From assembly GCF_014191985.1 (NCBI RefSeq), contig NZ_JACHXI010000017.1, positions 29,603-93,602 of the forward strand: 64,000 nt of DNA. The letters run 5' to 3'. The notes beneath the pieces were generated by a model, which worked only from the letters and a program-made list of their open reading frames with translations, was not told where the DNA came from and made no database searches. The position numbers were made by a program, and so were the translations under genes. This DNA is from Azomonas macrocytogenes. Lineage in GTDB: Bacteria > Pseudomonadota > Gammaproteobacteria > Pseudomonadales > Pseudomonadaceae. Positions 39,905-49,955 of this stretch are shown one piece after another; position 1 is the first letter of the stretch; the number at the start of each line of letters is the position of its first letter.

Positions 39905-39963
39905 TTGAAATCCTAATATGCCAATAAAAACGGAACGACTATATTGCAACTTGACGGCAAAAA

Positions 39964-40767
39964 TCAGCGCAAGAGTGTCACATACACACCAGGGGAACCG
40001 GAATTCTCCAACTCCAAACGAGTAACCCGTACTCCCTTCGCCACCAAGGCTTCACGCCAGGCAACCGCGTCACGCCCACCAATGCTTACCTGCAGGGTGC
40101 TATCTTGCTGCAATGTGCGCACGAGCAGTTGGGTCCAAGGGTCCAGTGGCGAATCGGGCCAACGCGATAAATTCAACTTGCCAGTATCTTTCAGCAGCCG
40201 TAGCAAAGTCGCTGGCGTAGGTAACAACTCACCCAAAGCATCGGCAGGCACTAGTTGCTCCACTTGTAGATAAGAACGCCCGTTTCCTCGAGTAATGCCG
40301 TACAACACGACCAGACTATCGGGGCTTCCGGGAAATCTTGCCAACAAATAAGCCTGCTGGCTTTCAGGCCCATATAGCAGCGAACGCTCGAAAATCGAAT
40401 TTGCCCAAAGGCTACTCGAGCCGCAATCTCGCCCTTCGCACCAGAAAAGCAGCTCTGCCTCCTGCTGTAACAGAGCATGCTTTGCCTGCGCGAACGCATC
40501 GGTAGCTGAATGAGTGTCGGATAGCAGATAAGTGATTGCCGTCAGTTCACCCGAAGCGCTCACTTGCGCCTCCATACGCAAGCGGCCACCAATACGCTGT
40601 AGTGAACTCTTGGGGTAGACGCGCCCCACTACGTCCGTCTGCTTGTAATCGACGATTTGTGACTGAGGATAGCGCGGCAGTTGAGGCAAATCCCGGCTAT
40701 CTGGCATATCTGCAGCCCAGGACGAACCTGCAACAAGAATCAGCCCCAGCATATATTGCGTTTTCAC
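39964..40767 (-). CDS. Exported DUF4892-domain protein
   Basis: A 267-residue protein with a signal peptide VKTQYMLGLILVAGSSWAA followed by the DUF4892 region (DLPQLPRYPQSQIVDYKQ, then FERSLLYGPESQQAYLLARF). It is predicted periplasmic or surface-associated; no function is established for the family. The start is a GTG at 40767 with GAGG seven bases upstream; an ATG eight codons earlier lacks a ribosome site. Between the AI-2E-type permease and sixA, all on the minus strand. Confidence 0.75.
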   Translation of the reverse strand: MKTQYMLGLILVAGSSWAADMPDSRDLPQLPRYPQSQIVDYKQTDVVGRVYPKSSLQRIGGRLRMEAQVSASGELTAITYLLSDTHSATDAFAQAKHALLQQEAELLFWCEGRDCGSSSLWANSIFERSLLYGPESQQAYLLARFPGSPDSLVVLYGITRGNGRSYLQVEQLVPADALGELLPTPATLLRLLKDTGKLNLSRWPDSPLDPWTQLLVRTLQQDSTLQVSIGGRDAVAWREALVAKGVRVTRLELENSGSPGVYVTLLR

Positions 40768-40868
40768 TGCCTTACCTCGATGGACCAGCATCGCAAGATC
40801 AGGTCAAGCGCTTGAGACTGACGACCCGACCCCGAAGGCTTGCCGTCAACGAACCCAGGCAGACCTCA

Positions 40869-41333
40869 TCAATTCGAATAAGGGCGATACAAAGCAACCA
40901 GGTGCATCGCCCCTGCAGCAATCACCTCTCCCTCCAATTCGGCAAGACTACCGGTCGGCATCGATAGTGGCTCGCTACGATGGCCATGCACCAACAAGCT
41001 GGCGAACTCTCCGACAAAGGTTTGATGGGTGACCAGTAGTAACTCGCGACCATCGTAACGATCAAGATGGGGTAAGGCTTCGTTCGGCGTAGAATCCGGA
41101 ATAATCCAGGGAACCGTTTCGCAAGGTCCGGTATACCCCAGGTATTCCCGGACCAGTTCAGCCGACTGCTGGGCCCTGACATAGGGACTGACCAGAATAC
41201 AAGCCAGTGAACGCCCACGCAGATGCACGGCGCTGGAGCTAACCTCCCGCCGGCCTCGCTCGGTCAAGGCTCGTTCGTCGTCGGTACGGACCTTTGGCTC
41301 AGCCTCCCCATGACGCAACAGCCAGAGTTTCAT
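40869..41333 (-). CDS. sixA: Phosphohistidine phosphatase SixA
   Basis: A 154-residue histidine phosphatase. It begins MKLWLLRHGEAEP with the catalytic RHG, has SPYVRAQQSAEL near residue 52 and the second catalytic His in LLLVTHQTFV near 104. SixA removes phosphate from phosphohistidine in phosphorelay or nitrogen-PTS proteins. AGAGGA precedes the ATG at 41333. The order gpsA-DUF4389-sixA is the same as in P. aeruginosa. Confidence 0.9.
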   Translation of the reverse strand: MKLWLLRHGEAEPKVRTDDERALTERGRREVSSSAVHLRGRSLACILVSPYVRAQQSAELVREYLGYTGPCETVPWIIPDSTPNEALPHLDRYDGRELLLVTHQTFVGEFASLLVHGHRSEPLSMPTGSLAELEGEVIAAGAMHLVALYRPYSN

Positions 41334-41356
41334 AGGTGATCCTCTTACTTGACTGG

Positions 41357-41674
41357 CTAATGGAATTTCTTGGCGAGATCGACCATTTCCACCTCTGCAG
41401 GCCGTGGCTTCGGCCAATCAGCCAAAGGCCAGGGCTTTTGCTCAGTATTGAATGTTCCGAAACGACCGATCTGGGCAATATATTGGCTGACACTATCGCC
41501 AAAAGCCATGAGATCACTACTGGGGTGCCCCTTGGAAAGCTTCAGGATCAATTGGACAACAACGATTCCAAGTAGTACGAGTTCGGCAAGCTGCCACACG
41601 AAAAAGAAGACCAGCATCCAGACGACACGCAACACCAGAGATTCACGATCTATCGCCTGATTGGAATTATTCAT
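41357..41674 (-). CDS. DUF4389 membrane protein
   Basis: A 105-residue protein with two close membrane helices near residues 14-48 (VLRVVWMLVFFFVWQLAELVLLGIVVVQLILKL, described by position) and a short soluble tail with FGTFNTEQKPWPLADWP. DUF4389 has no known function. GGAG lies six bases before the ATG. It sits 31 bases after gpsA and 23 before sixA on the same strand, so the three may be one operon. Confidence 0.8.
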   Translation of the reverse strand: MNNSNQAIDRESLVLRVVWMLVFFFVWQLAELVLLGIVVVQLILKLSKGHPSSDLMAFGDSVSQYIAQIGRFGTFNTEQKPWPLADWPKPRPAEVEMVDLAKKFH

Positions 41675-41705
41675 CGACTACTCCAAGGTTGAAAAGCCGG
41701 TTGAT

Positions 41706-42728
41706 TCAGAAGCCAGTTGAAGAAATGAAGTCCACATCGGTCTTGGGCTCACTGAGCATCAGCATCTCGATCACCTGATCCAATGTATATTTTTCAAAAA
41801 GAATGGCATACAGGCCGGATACCAACGGCATATAGACCTGCAGCTCTTCAGCCTTGGCTTTGAGCACTTTCAGAGTATTGACGCCTTCGGCGACCTCACC
41901 CAAACGATCGACTGCTTCGTCCAGACCGAGCCCTTCACCCAGTGCCCAGCCTACTTGATAATTACGGCTTTTCGGGGAAGAGCATGTAACGATCAGATCG
42001 CCTACGCCGGCCAGCCCTAAAAAAGTCATGGGATTGGCTCCCAGTTTGACAGCGAAGCGGGTCATTTCAGCCAGAGCTCGCGTGATCAGCATGCTCTTGG
42101 TGTTTTCCCCCATGTTCAGTGCGGCCGCCAGACCAGCCATGATTGCATAGACATTTTTCAATGCCCCCCCGAGTTCGACACCAAATCGATCAGGACTGGC
42201 ATAGACACGGAAAGTACGACCATGCAGAACGTCTTGCACGTGTTGGCAAAGTGTTTCGTCGTCGCTAGCGATGACCGTCGCAGTCAAGGCATGGTCAGCA
42301 ATTTCTCGCGCCAGGTTGGGTCCTGACAGCACGCCGATACGAGCATCGGGAGCAATATCCTCAAGGATTTGACTCATCAGCATGAAGCTTTGTGCCTCGA
42401 TGCCTTTAGTCATGCTAATCAGCAGCTTACCAGCAAGGCGCGATGCATGAGGTTGTAGCGCCTGGCGCAATGCGCTGGATGGCAGTGCGACGAAAATAAG
42501 CTCGCACTCATCCAGCGTCTGAACCAGATCGTTTACCGGCTCCACCCCCGGAAGAATAGGTACATCCGTGAGGTAATTCGGATTCTGGCGCTGGCTACGC
42601 ATAGTCTCAGCCTGAGTCTCGTTACGCATCCATTGGCGGACACGATGGCCGTTTTCAGCGAGAAGATTGGCGATCGCGGTACCGAAACTACCGCCACCAA
42701 GAACTGCTACAGGTGATTGATTTTTCAT
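41706..42728 (-). CDS. gpsA: Glycerol-3-phosphate dehydrogenase [NAD(P)+]
   Basis: Makes sn-glycerol-3-phosphate from dihydroxyacetone phosphate for phospholipid synthesis (340 aa). The NAD(P) motif [20 protein letters not shown] is at residues 9-28. The catalytic Lys lies in [14 protein letters not shown] near 192 and the family signature [23 protein letters not shown] near 250. GGGAG lies four bases before the ATG. It is first in the gpsA-DUF4389-sixA group and divergent from fabAB, another lipid operon. Confidence 0.95.
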   Translation of the reverse strand: MKNQSPVAVLGGGSFGTAIANLLAENGHRVRQWMRNETQAETMRSQRQNPNYLTDVPILPGVEPVNDLVQTLDECELIFVALPSSALRQALQPHASRLAGKLLISMTKGIEAQSFMLMSQILEDIAPDARIGVLSGPNLAREIADHALTATVIASDDETLCQHVQDVLHGRTFRVYASPDRFGVELGGALKNVYAIMAGLAAALNMGENTKSMLITRALAEMTRFAVKLGANPMTFLGLAGVGDLIVTCSSPKSRNYQVGWALGEGLGLDEAVDRLGEVAEGVNTLKVLKAKAEELQVYMPLVSGLYAILFEKYTLDQVIEMLMLSEPKTDVDFISSTGF

Positions 42729-43268
42729 GAGGCTCCCGTTTCAAGCCAGGCAACTGGCATTAATGGCATTATACGTGATACGTGGCATAGAATTATCGAC
42801 CAGCCACACTCTAAAACAGCACGAAAGCACATAGTCACAGCGTTCAGAAATCACCTTGAGCAAGCAAGTCATTTAATCGTAGTAAATTGATATATGAAGA
42901 ATTTCAAACAAGCCTCAACATTTGATTTCTCTTTGAAAGAGATGGCAAAGCAGCCCCACCATGCCAGCAATCACCCGATTTGAAAGAAATTCTTGCAAAC
43001 TAACGCCAATACGAATAACCATCTGATTTTACTGATTAATCTTAGCGAATCACTACTCCGAAACCACCCATGCAAGGCAATAAACCCTGAAAGCCTCAGC
43101 AGTGTTAAAATAGGCAACTTGCATTGCTGGTATCTGCCAGTGAGCTTCGCAAGTCTGGCAGAACGCCTGGTATTTACCCTGAGATACTCCAGCCGGCAGG
43201 ACTCTCTCCCGGGTCCATAGAGCCAGATGAAACACCAAGCCCCATGTTGGGACTATTGAGGAAATCGC
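42729..43268. other. gpsA-fabA divergent region, no gene found
   Basis: A 540-base gap between two lipid-synthesis units. It holds the inverted repeat at 43134-43161 and an AT-rich segment around 42870-43060. A 29-codon frame at 42894-42983 has no ribosome site. No relic of a known gene was recognised. Confidence 0.45.
43134..43161. promoter_or_regulatory. Inverted repeat upstream of fabA, candidate operator
   Basis: CTGCCAG (43134-43140) and CTGGCAG (43155-43161) are perfect inverted repeats separated by 14 bases, about 108 bases before the fabA ATG. fabAB is regulated by TetR-type repressors (DesT, FabR) in known gammaproteobacteria; whether this is such a site is a guess from position. 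Confidence 0.25.
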
Positions 43269-43784
43269 ATGACCACACAAAACGCCTTTACCCGGGAAGA
43301 GCTGCTGCAATGCAGCCGTGGAGAATTGTTCGGCCCCGGTAATGCGCAACTGCCGGCCCCCAATATGCTCATGGTCGATCGCATCGTCCATATCAGCCAA
43401 ACCGGCGGGAAATACGGCAAGGGAGAATTGATTGCAGAACTCGATATCAATCCCGACCTATGGTTCTTCGCCTGCCATTTCGAAGGGGATCCGGTCATGC
43501 CTGGCTGCCTGGGTCTCGATGCCATGTGGCAATTGGTGGGTTTCCATCTCGGCTGGCTGGGCAACCCTGGTCGTGGACGCGCACTTGGCGCTGGTGAAGT
43601 AAAATTTTTCGGCCAGGTCCTGCCAACAGCCAAGAAGATCACCTATAACATCAATATCCGGCGTACCATAAATCGTTCACTGATCCTCGGCATTGCCGAT
43701 GGCACGCTCAGTGTCGATGGTCGCGAAATATACAGTGCTGAAAGCTTGCGCGTCGGCCTGTTTACCACTACCGATAGTTTTTGA
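43269..43784 (+). CDS. fabA: 3-hydroxydecanoyl-ACP dehydratase/isomerase FabA
   Basis: Bifunctional dehydratase/isomerase (171 aa) at the branch to unsaturated fatty acids. The hot-dog fold shows [22 protein letters not shown] near residues 68-90, with catalytic His 70 and Asp 84 equivalents. Length equals E. coli FabA. GAGGA lies about eight bases upstream of the ATG. It is followed by fabB with 11 bases between stop and start, as in other pseudomonads. Confidence 0.97.
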   Translation: MTTQNAFTREELLQCSRGELFGPGNAQLPAPNMLMVDRIVHISQTGGKYGKGELIAELDINPDLWFFACHFEGDPVMPGCLGLDAMWQLVGFHLGWLGNPGRGRALGAGEVKFFGQVLPTAKKITYNINIRRTINRSLILGIADGTLSVDGREIYSAESLRVGLFTTTDSF

Positions 43785-43795
43785 AGGACATCCGC

Positions 43796-45013
43796 ATGCG
43801 TCGCGTCGTGATCACTGGCCTTGGCATCGTTTCTTGCCTGGGTAATGACAAAGACACCGTCTCCGCCAATCTGCGGGCAGGCCGCCCTGGAATCCGCTTC
43901 AACCAGGCATATGCGGACATGGGGCTGCGCAGCCAGGTTTCAGGATCGGTGGATCTGGATCTGGAAAAACTGATCGACCGTAAGGTTATGCGCTTCATGG
44001 GCGATGCGGCTGCCTATGCGTATCTGGCCATGGAACAGGCGATAAAGGATTCAGGCCTGACCCCGGAGCAGATTTCCAACCCACGCGTCGGCCTTATTGC
44101 TGGCTCGGGCGGAGCTTCTACCCTGAACCAGATGGAAGCCATCGATACCCTGCGAGACAAGGGCGTCAAGCGCATCGGGCCATATCGTGTCACCCGGACG
44201 ATGGGTAGCACCGTGTCGGCTTGCCTGGCCACCCCCTTCAAGATCAAGGGCGTGAACTATTCCATTTCCTCGGCCTGCGCAACCAGTGCGCACTGTATAG
44301 GCCAGGCGCTGGAACAGATTCAGCTGGGCAAACAGGACATCGTCTTCGCCGGAGGTGGTGAAGAGGAACACTGGAGCCAAAGCTGTCTGTTCGATGCCAT
44401 GGGTGCCCTATCCACTCAATACAACGAAACGCCGGAAAAAGCCTCCCGCGCCTATGATGCCAAACGCGATGGCTTCGTTATCGCTGGCGGCGGCGGCATG
44501 GTAGTGGTCGAAGAGCTGGAGCACGCCCTCAAGCGTGGAGCCAAAATCTATGCTGAAATCGTCGGCTACGCAGCAACTTCAGATGGCTATGACATGGTTG
44601 CGCCAAGTGGCGAAGGTGCCATTCGCTGCATGCAGCAGGCACTCAGTACGGTCGAAGGCCCCATCGACTATCTCAATACCCATGGCACCTCAACGCCTGT
44701 AGGGGATATTGCCGAAGCAGGTGCCATCCGTACAGTATTCGCAGACAAAGCCCCCGCCATCAGCTCGACCAAAAGCCTTTCCGGGCACTCGTTGGGAGCG
44801 GCAGGTGTCCATGAAACAATCTATTCTCTATTGATGATGGAAGGTGGCTTTATCGCTGCATCAGCTAATATCGACGAGTTGGATCCGGAAGTAGCTGACC
44901 TGCCAATCATTACCCAGACTCGTGAAAATGCTGAGCTAAATACAGTCATGAGTAACAGTTTCGGATTTGGTGGAACTAACGCAACGCTGGTCTTCAAGCG
45001 CTGGAAAGGCTAA
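43796..45013 (+). CDS. fabB: 3-oxoacyl-ACP synthase I FabB
   Basis: Condensing enzyme (405 aa) that elongates the cis-3-decenoyl product of FabA. The catalytic Cys is in [16 protein letters not shown] near 163, and the His pair lies in [11 protein letters not shown] near 298 and [14 protein letters not shown] near 333. The start [18 protein letters not shown] at 43796 matches the family; the frame is open five codons earlier. AAGGA lies eight to nine bases upstream. A strong terminator follows. Confidence 0.97.
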   Translation: MRRVVITGLGIVSCLGNDKDTVSANLRAGRPGIRFNQAYADMGLRSQVSGSVDLDLEKLIDRKVMRFMGDAAAYAYLAMEQAIKDSGLTPEQISNPRVGLIAGSGGASTLNQMEAIDTLRDKGVKRIGPYRVTRTMGSTVSACLATPFKIKGVNYSISSACATSAHCIGQALEQIQLGKQDIVFAGGGEEEHWSQSCLFDAMGALSTQYNETPEKASRAYDAKRDGFVIAGGGGMVVVEELEHALKRGAKIYAEIVGYAATSDGYDMVAPSGEGAIRCMQQALSTVEGPIDYLNTHGTSTPVGDIAEAGAIRTVFADKAPAISSTKSLSGHSLGAAGVHETIYSLLMMEGGFIAASANIDELDPEVADLPIITQTRENAELNTVMSNSFGFGGTNATLVFKRWKG

Positions 45014-45031
45014 TGCCCCTCCAATCAGCAC

Positions 45032-45067
45032 AAATAAGAACGGCGCTTCAGAGCGCCGTTCTTATTT
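45032..45067 (+). terminator. Rho-independent terminator of fabAB
   Basis: AAATAAGAACGGCGCT and AGCGCCGTTCTTATTT are near-perfect complements around a short CAG loop, 18 bases after the fabB stop. The long stem with A/T flanks should work in both directions. Confidence 0.92.
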
Positions 45068-45121
45068 GAACCAGTGGACAAATATCCCTAATAAAGCCGC
45101 GCATCCCAGAGCCGATACAAC

Positions 45122-45523
45122 ATGTTACGTCGAATCCATCATGCTGCAATCATCTGCTCCGATTATACGAAATCAAAACGATTTTACGTCGAACTTTTGG
45201 GTCTGAGCATCATAGCAGAGCACTACCGGGCCGAGCGTTGCTCGTACAAGCTGGATCTAGCCCTTCCCGATGGATCGCAAATAGAACTCTTTTCCTTCCC
45301 GAATGCGCCAGCAAGGCCATCTTATCCCGAAGCACAAGGTTTACGGCATCTTGCATTCGAAGTCGACGACATTCACTCCTGTAAAACGGAGCTAGAAATG
45401 AAAGGAATTCAGTTGGAAGATATTCGTACCGATGAATATACCGGCATGAAGTTTGTCTTTTTTGCCGATCCGGATGACTTGCCTTTAGAGTTATACGAAA
45501 GAGCCCTGCCAAACGACAAATAA
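45122..45523 (+). CDS. VOC-family (glyoxalase-like) protein, YaeR type
   Basis: A 133-residue one-domain vicinal-oxygen-chelate protein with paired beta-alpha-beta modules. It starts LRRIHHAAIICSDYTKSKRFYVELLGL, with the first metal His, and ends in FFADPDDLPLELYERA, with the metal Glu; LRHLAFEVDDI carries the second His. Best resemblance is to YaeR-like proteins of unknown substrate rather than to GloA itself. No strong ribosome site is seen. Confidence 0.8.
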   Translation: MLRRIHHAAIICSDYTKSKRFYVELLGLSIIAEHYRAERCSYKLDLALPDGSQIELFSFPNAPARPSYPEAQGLRHLAFEVDDIHSCKTELEMKGIQLEDIRTDEYTGMKFVFFADPDDLPLELYERALPNDK

Positions 45524-45554
45524 GTCCGAATCAGCTGCCATAAAAAACTCTACA

Positions 45555-45585
45555 ATTCCGACCGGGTAGTGATGGATACCGGAAT
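45555..45585 (-). terminator. Candidate terminator of the UspA-type gene
   Basis: On the minus strand ATTCCGGTA pairs, with bulges, with TACCCGGTCGGAAT, and TTTTTT follows about eight bases on. It lies about 150 bases after the usp stop, so it is distant for a terminator. Confidence 0.3.
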
Positions 45586-45737
45586 GTGAAATGGCATGAT
45601 TCTTTTGCCTGAACAAAAATCTATTGGAAGGGAACGCCGAGGCAGCAGGCTATCGGAAAATGAAAGTCCAGATCTACCTGCAGTACCTCGACTCGGTAAC
45701 CGGGCTCTTATAAAGGCTTACCCGAATCACTAGATCT

Positions 45738-46172
45738 TCACTTTACCAGAACCACAGGCACAGGAACTTCATGGATAACTCGAGTTGCGACGGACCCTAG
45801 CAGCAGCCCTGAAAAACTACCTAAACCTCGAGTCCCCATGACTACCGTATCGCAACCCAATTTCTTGACCATTTCATTGACTTTTTCCGCCACATTGCCA
45901 ACAGCAGAGTGTAATTGGTAGCCAATCCCAGCTGTATCCAGTTTGCTGCCAGCACTCTTGAGCAGTTCAGTGCTTTTGGATAGAAGGCTTTTGGTCAATT
46001 CATCGACCATGTTGGGTGTAAGGTAATCCTCACCGAAAAGAATAGGCTCTTGTTGCACATTCAAGATATGCACATCCAAAGGCCTTTTGCTCTCTTCCGA
46101 AAAATCGATCACATACTGTAACGCTCGCTTTGCGCCTTCCGACCCATCGAATGCAACCAGTATCTTGTGCAT
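45738..46172 (-). CDS. Universal stress protein, UspA family
   Basis: A 144-residue Usp domain. It begins MHKILVAFDGSEGAKRALQYVID and ends with the ATP-binding signature GTRGLGSFSGLLLGSVATRVIHE and VPVPVVLVK (G-2x-G-9x-G-S). It therefore probably binds ATP. AAGGAG lies seven bases before the ATG. Single gene downstream of rpoS; RpoS control is possible but not visible. Confidence 0.9.
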   Translation of the reverse strand: MHKILVAFDGSEGAKRALQYVIDFSEESKRPLDVHILNVQQEPILFGEDYLTPNMVDELTKSLLSKSTELLKSAGSKLDTAGIGYQLHSAVGNVAEKVNEMVKKLGCDTVVMGTRGLGSFSGLLLGSVATRVIHEVPVPVVLVK

Positions 46173-46297
46173 CGCGAATCTCCTTTGGAAAAGATCAGAT
46201 TGGCTGACAAGCCCAACCCGGAAAGTGTCTTATCAGCATCACCGACTCTATCATCTTTCGAGCATACCTGACCTATAGGAGCCAGGCATGCTTGGCA

Positions 46298-47299
46298 TCA
46301 TTGAAATAATGCTTCACTGGAAAGCCCGTTTCTTTCCATGATGCCACGCAGACGCCTGAGTGCCTCGACTTGAATCTGGCGAACGCGCTCACGTGTAAGA
46401 CCGATCTCCTGCCCTACCTCTTCCAACGTGCAACTCTCGTGACCACGCAAGCCAAAGCGCCGGATAACCACATCACGCTGCTTCTGGGAGAGCTCCGACA
46501 GCCACTGATCGATATTTGAGCAAAGATCGTCATCCTGCAACAGATCGCACGGATCGGAAGGCCTGTCGTCGGTCAACGTATCGAGCAAGGTCTTATCCGA
46601 ATCAGGCCCAAAAGAAACATCGACAGAAGTCACCCGCTCGTTCAGGCCAAGCATGCGCTTGACTTCATCAACAGGTTTTTCCATTAGCATGGCGATTTCT
46701 TCAGGTCGCGGTTCGTGGTCCAGTTTCTGTGTCAATTCGCGCGCAGCACGGAGATAGACATTCAGCTCCTTGACCACATGAATCGGCAAACGAATCGTGC
46801 GGGTCTGGTTCATGATAGCCCGTTCGATAGTCTGGCGAATCCACCAGGTAGCATAAGTGGAAAAACGAAAACCACGCTCGGGATCGAATTTTTCCACCGC
46901 ACGAATCAAACCGAGATTTCCTTCTTCGATAAGATCCAGCAGAGTCAATCCGCGATTGAGATAACGGCGCGCTATTTTAACAACCAGACGCAGGTTGCTT
47001 TCGATCATGCGTTTTCGCCCTGCTGGATCTCCATTCTGGGCCAGGCGAGCAAAATACACCTCTTCGTCTGGAGTCAGGAGTGGGGAAAAGCCAATCTCAT
47101 TGAGATAAAGCTGGGTAGCATCCAGTGCACGGCTAGAATCAGACTGCCTGGGTAATCCGGGAAAAGAAGAGCTTCTCGATCTACCTGTAGCCTTCTGCAT
47201 GTTTTCGGGCTGCTGGCCCTCTAGCGTTTCCTCTTCGGGTTCGATGAATAGAAGTACATCATCCAAGTCAAACTCCGGCGCTTCTTTCTCGAGTGCCAT
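46298..47299 (-). CDS. rpoS: Stationary-phase/general stress sigma factor RpoS
   Basis: Sigma-38 (333 aa). Region 1.2 is near residues 57-90 ([21 protein letters not shown]), region 2 near 95-165 with [38 protein letters not shown] (by position) and the -10 recognition [18 protein letters not shown]. Region 3 and region 4 ([24 protein letters not shown] near 295-318) follow. It lies 101 bases downstream of nlpD; in related bacteria the main rpoS promoter is inside nlpD. The N-terminus has an acidic stretch typical of Pseudomonas RpoS. Confidence 0.97.
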   Translation of the reverse strand: MALEKEAPEFDLDDVLLFIEPEEETLEGQQPENMQKATGRSRSSSFPGLPRQSDSSRALDATQLYLNEIGFSPLLTPDEEVYFARLAQNGDPAGRKRMIESNLRLVVKIARRYLNRGLTLLDLIEEGNLGLIRAVEKFDPERGFRFSTYATWWIRQTIERAIMNQTRTIRLPIHVVKELNVYLRAARELTQKLDHEPRPEEIAMLMEKPVDEVKRMLGLNERVTSVDVSFGPDSDKTLLDTLTDDRPSDPCDLLQDDDLCSNIDQWLSELSQKQRDVVIRRFGLRGHESCTLEEVGQEIGLTRERVRQIQVEALRRLRGIMERNGLSSEALFQ

Positions 47300-47400
47300 T
47301 CTTCTTATCCCCTGCTGAGTTCGACATAAGCTCGAAACAGCCCCCTAGCTGTATAGCCGAGCTTATTCTTTTTGAAATACCAGCGCGCTTTGGCTTCAAA

Positions 47401-48318
47401 TCAACGACTTGGCAGGTATTGCAGCGGATCTATGGGCTTGCCCTGGCGACGAATCTCAAAGTGCAGCTTCACCCGGTCGGCTCCGGTTGATCCCATTTCG
47501 GCAATCGTCTGCCCCGTCTTGACCTGTTGACCTTCACGAACCAGTAGCCTTCGGTTATGACCGTAGGCACTCACAAAAGTGTCGTTATGTTTGATGATTA
47601 CTAGTTCGCCATAACCTCTCAGGCCACTGCCTGCGTATACGACAGTGCCGCTGGAGGCAGCCAGGACAGACTCTCCCAACTGCCCCGCTATATCAATGCC
47701 TTTATTCAAACTACCGTTCGAAGAAAATCGGCTGATAACCGTTCCTGAAGCAGGCCAAGCCCAGCCCGAGGCCGAATGGGTAACTGGCGAAATCGGTGTG
47801 GTTGCCGGAACAGAAGGACTGACTACTGCCGGTTGCTGGGGATTGGGAGCCTTGACTACAGGCTGCGCAATCGACTGGGAGACTGGCTTTTGCACGGTAA
47901 TCGGCACCTGATTCGGTACCGTTCCGGTTTGCGGTTGCCCAGCTTGAGGCAGAGAAGGCTGAATTCGGGGCTGAGTCGAAGTAACCGGGCGCGAACCTGT
48001 AACATTTTGTAAAATTCTTTCATCGAAACGAATTCGCTGTCCTGGATAAATCATATAGGGCGACACAATTCCGTTCCGCTGTGCTAAATCTCGCCAATCC
48101 CAGCCGAAACGAAAAGCAATCGACCAAAGCGTATCGCCTGGCTTGACGGCGTAATAACCGTTGGTGACCTTGTGTTGGTTGTTATTACGATCAACTACCT
48201 CGACCCCTCCATCCGGCGAAGTCGAACATCCGGCAATAAGCAGGCTCAAGCCACAAGCGCTTAAAACTTTCCTTGCCGAGGTAATGGAAAACCACTGTTT
48301 AATGGCTACGAGGCTCAA
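47401..48318 (-). CDS. nlpD: NlpD: LysM/degenerate M23 lipoprotein, amidase activator
   Basis: A 305-residue outer-membrane lipoprotein. The signal ends in LLIAGC (Cys 31). A LysM domain near 52-97 (YYAVKPGDTLWSIAFRFG) binds peptidoglycan, followed by a Pro/Gln-rich linker and a LytM/M23 domain near 198-300. The metal ligands are lost: NKGIDIA in place of HxGxD, and KLHFEIR in place of HLHFEIR, as in NlpD/EnvC activators of AmiC rather than active endopeptidases. The start is a TTG at 48318 with GGAG six bases upstream; no ATG gives the signal peptide. Confidence 0.92.
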   Translation of the reverse strand: MSLVAIKQWFSITSARKVLSACGLSLLIAGCSTSPDGGVEVVDRNNNQHKVTNGYYAVKPGDTLWSIAFRFGWDWRDLAQRNGIVSPYMIYPGQRIRFDERILQNVTGSRPVTSTQPRIQPSLPQAGQPQTGTVPNQVPITVQKPVSQSIAQPVVKAPNPQQPAVVSPSVPATTPISPVTHSASGWAWPASGTVISRFSSNGSLNKGIDIAGQLGESVLAASSGTVVYAGSGLRGYGELVIIKHNDTFVSAYGHNRRLLVREGQQVKTGQTIAEMGSTGADRVKLHFEIRRQGKPIDPLQYLPSR

Positions 48319-48435
48319 TGCCCACTCCCTAATACTCGAACTGCATCCGGTAAATCTCTGGAATCGAAGTCGAAGATGGCGCCAGAGCTTTTGCTTTTCC
48401 TCCAGGGAAGCACAGGCTGACGTTTGGTAGCGATT

Positions 48436-48459
48436 CGTTCAAGTCCTAGAACCTGAACG
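48436..48459. repeat. Hairpin in the pcm-nlpD gap
   Basis: CGTTCAAGT and ACCTGAACG pair over nine positions with one mismatch, loop CCTAGA, in the 213-base gap between pcm and nlpD. No T-run is present on either side. Confidence 0.25.
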
Positions 48460-48531
48460 GCTTGCATTAAATACGAGAAATCTCACTGGCGAGAGAGGAT
48501 ATTTCCCCTGTATCCATCCGGCAATGAATGA

Positions 48532-49209
48532 TCAGACAACAGGACCATTCAATAGTGGAACAAAGCGTACGGCATCCAGAATGTGACGTGTGAAACCCGA
48601 GTCCTCGCGAACGATTAGCAGAAGTTGCTGAACTTCACCAGCACCGACCGGAATAACCAATCGCCCACCGGGTGCCAACTGGTCAAGCAAAGCTTGAGGC
48701 ACATTCGTTGCTGCAGCCGTCACGATGATACCGTTATAAGGTGCCAGTGCAGGCCACCCCTCCCAACCATCGCCCCAGCGAAAGACTACGTTGCGAATAT
48801 TGAGCTCAACCAGACGATCCTTGGCCTTTTCCTGCAATGCCTGGATGCGCTCGACAGAGAAAACTCGCTCAACCAACTGAGCGAGTACAGCAGTCTGGTA
48901 TCCGGAACCGGTCCCGATTTCCATAACCTTGTCGAGCGGACCGCCAGCAAGCAGCAATTCGGTCATCCGGCCGACCATATAGGGTTGAGAAATCGTCTGG
49001 TTGTGGCCGATGGGCAGAGCAGTGTCTTCATAAGCCCGATGAGCCAGAGCTTCATCGACAAACAGATGCCGCGGAGTGCGCCGGATCACTTCAAGTACAT
49101 TCGGATCGGATAATCCTTCGTCATACAGTCTCTGGATCAAACGATCGCGAGTGCGTTGAGAGGTCATCCCGGTACCATGCCAGGAATCATCCCACGTGCG
49201 CTTGCTCAC
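48532..49209 (-). CDS. pcm: Protein-L-isoaspartate O-methyltransferase
   Basis: Repairs isoaspartyl residues in aged proteins with SAM (225 aa from GTG; 211 from the internal ATG). The SAM motif [17 protein letters not shown] is near residues 101-117, with the family block [25 protein letters not shown] and [10 protein letters not shown] before it. The GTG at 49209 overlaps the surE stop as GTGA and has GGAGG seven bases upstream, so it is preferred. The ATG at 49167 ([10 protein letters not shown]) is the start usually annotated in pseudomonads. Confidence 0.92.
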   Translation of the reverse strand: MSKRTWDDSWHGTGMTSQRTRDRLIQRLYDEGLSDPNVLEVIRRTPRHLFVDEALAHRAYEDTALPIGHNQTISQPYMVGRMTELLLAGGPLDKVMEIGTGSGYQTAVLAQLVERVFSVERIQALQEKAKDRLVELNIRNVVFRWGDGWEGWPALAPYNGIIVTAAATNVPQALLDQLAPGGRLVIPVGAGEVQQLLLIVREDSGFTRHILDAVRFVPLLNGPVV

Positions 49210-49955
49210 AGCAGTCCCTCCACCCAATTCTCAAGTCCGTGAAACGCTTCGTGGAAAGTTCGATCCAGTTGCAGTGGCGTAATGGAAACGTAACCCTGGA
49301 TTACGGCATGGAAATCGGTGCCCGGCCCACCATCCTCGACATCACCGGCTGCGGAAATCCAGTAGCCTTCCTTGCCACGTGGGTTGGCCTGCCTGACCGG
49401 AGGCTTGGCACGCTGGCGATGCCCCAGGCGGGTAAGCTGGATACCACGAATTCGATCCAATGGCAGGTTGGGGATATTTATGTTCAAGACCGTACGTTCA
49501 GGCAGTTTCAAAGTAGCTTGGCTTTCGATCAGCCTGCGCGCGACATACGCGGCTGTTGGCAAGTTATCCGGCAACCGGGAAACCAGCGAAAACGCAAAAG
49601 ACGAGTGACCGGTGAAGCGGCCTTCGATAGCGGCTGCGACAGTCCCGGAGTAAAGCACATCATCGCCGAGATTGGCTCCCAGATTGATACCGGCAACGAC
49701 CATCTCCGGCAGCGGGTCGAGCAATCCATTGAGACCGAGATGAACGCAGTCGGTAGGCGAACCGTTCAAGCCGATGAAACCGTTTGGCATAGTAATCGGA
49801 TACAGAGGCCGATCCAGAGTCAGGGCGCTACTGGCACCGCTCATATCCTGGATCGGAGCGACAACCCGGCACTCGGCATAATCTGCCAGTGCCTCGTGCA
49901 GCGCGACGAGCCCGGGAGCATAAACCCCGTCATCGTTAGCAATCAGAATACGCAT
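49206..49955 (-). CDS. surE: 5'/3'-nucleotidase SurE
   Basis: Stationary-phase survival nucleotidase (249 aa) acting on nucleoside monophosphates and short polyphosphate. It begins [19 protein letters not shown] with the metal Asp pair at residues 8-9, has the metal Ser/Asn in [16 protein letters not shown] and [21 protein letters not shown] near 92-112. The ATG at 49955 overlaps the truD stop by one base (TGATG). Its stop overlaps the pcm start, so truD, surE and pcm are coupled. Confidence 0.95.
   Translation of the reverse strand: MRILIANDDGVYAPGLVALHEALADYAECRVVAPIQDMSGASSALTLDRPLYPITMPNGFIGLNGSPTDCVHLGLNGLLDPLPEMVVAGINLGANLGDDVLYSGTVAAAIEGRFTGHSSFAFSLVSRLPDNLPTAAYVARRLIESQATLKLPERTVLNINIPNLPLDRIRGIQLTRLGHRQRAKPPVRQANPRGKEGYWISAAGDVEDGGPGTDFHAVIQGYVSITPLQLDRTFHEAFHGLENWVEGLL

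Noticed and set aside
42894..42983. A 29-codon frame in the gpsA-fabA gap
   Set aside because: No ribosome site and no recognisable composition such as a signal peptide or regulatory codons.
46173..46297. Possible RsmZ-type small RNA next to rpoS
   Set aside because: RsmZ lies near rpoS in P. aeruginosa, but this 125-base gap lacks the repeated GGA-loop hairpins and a terminator.
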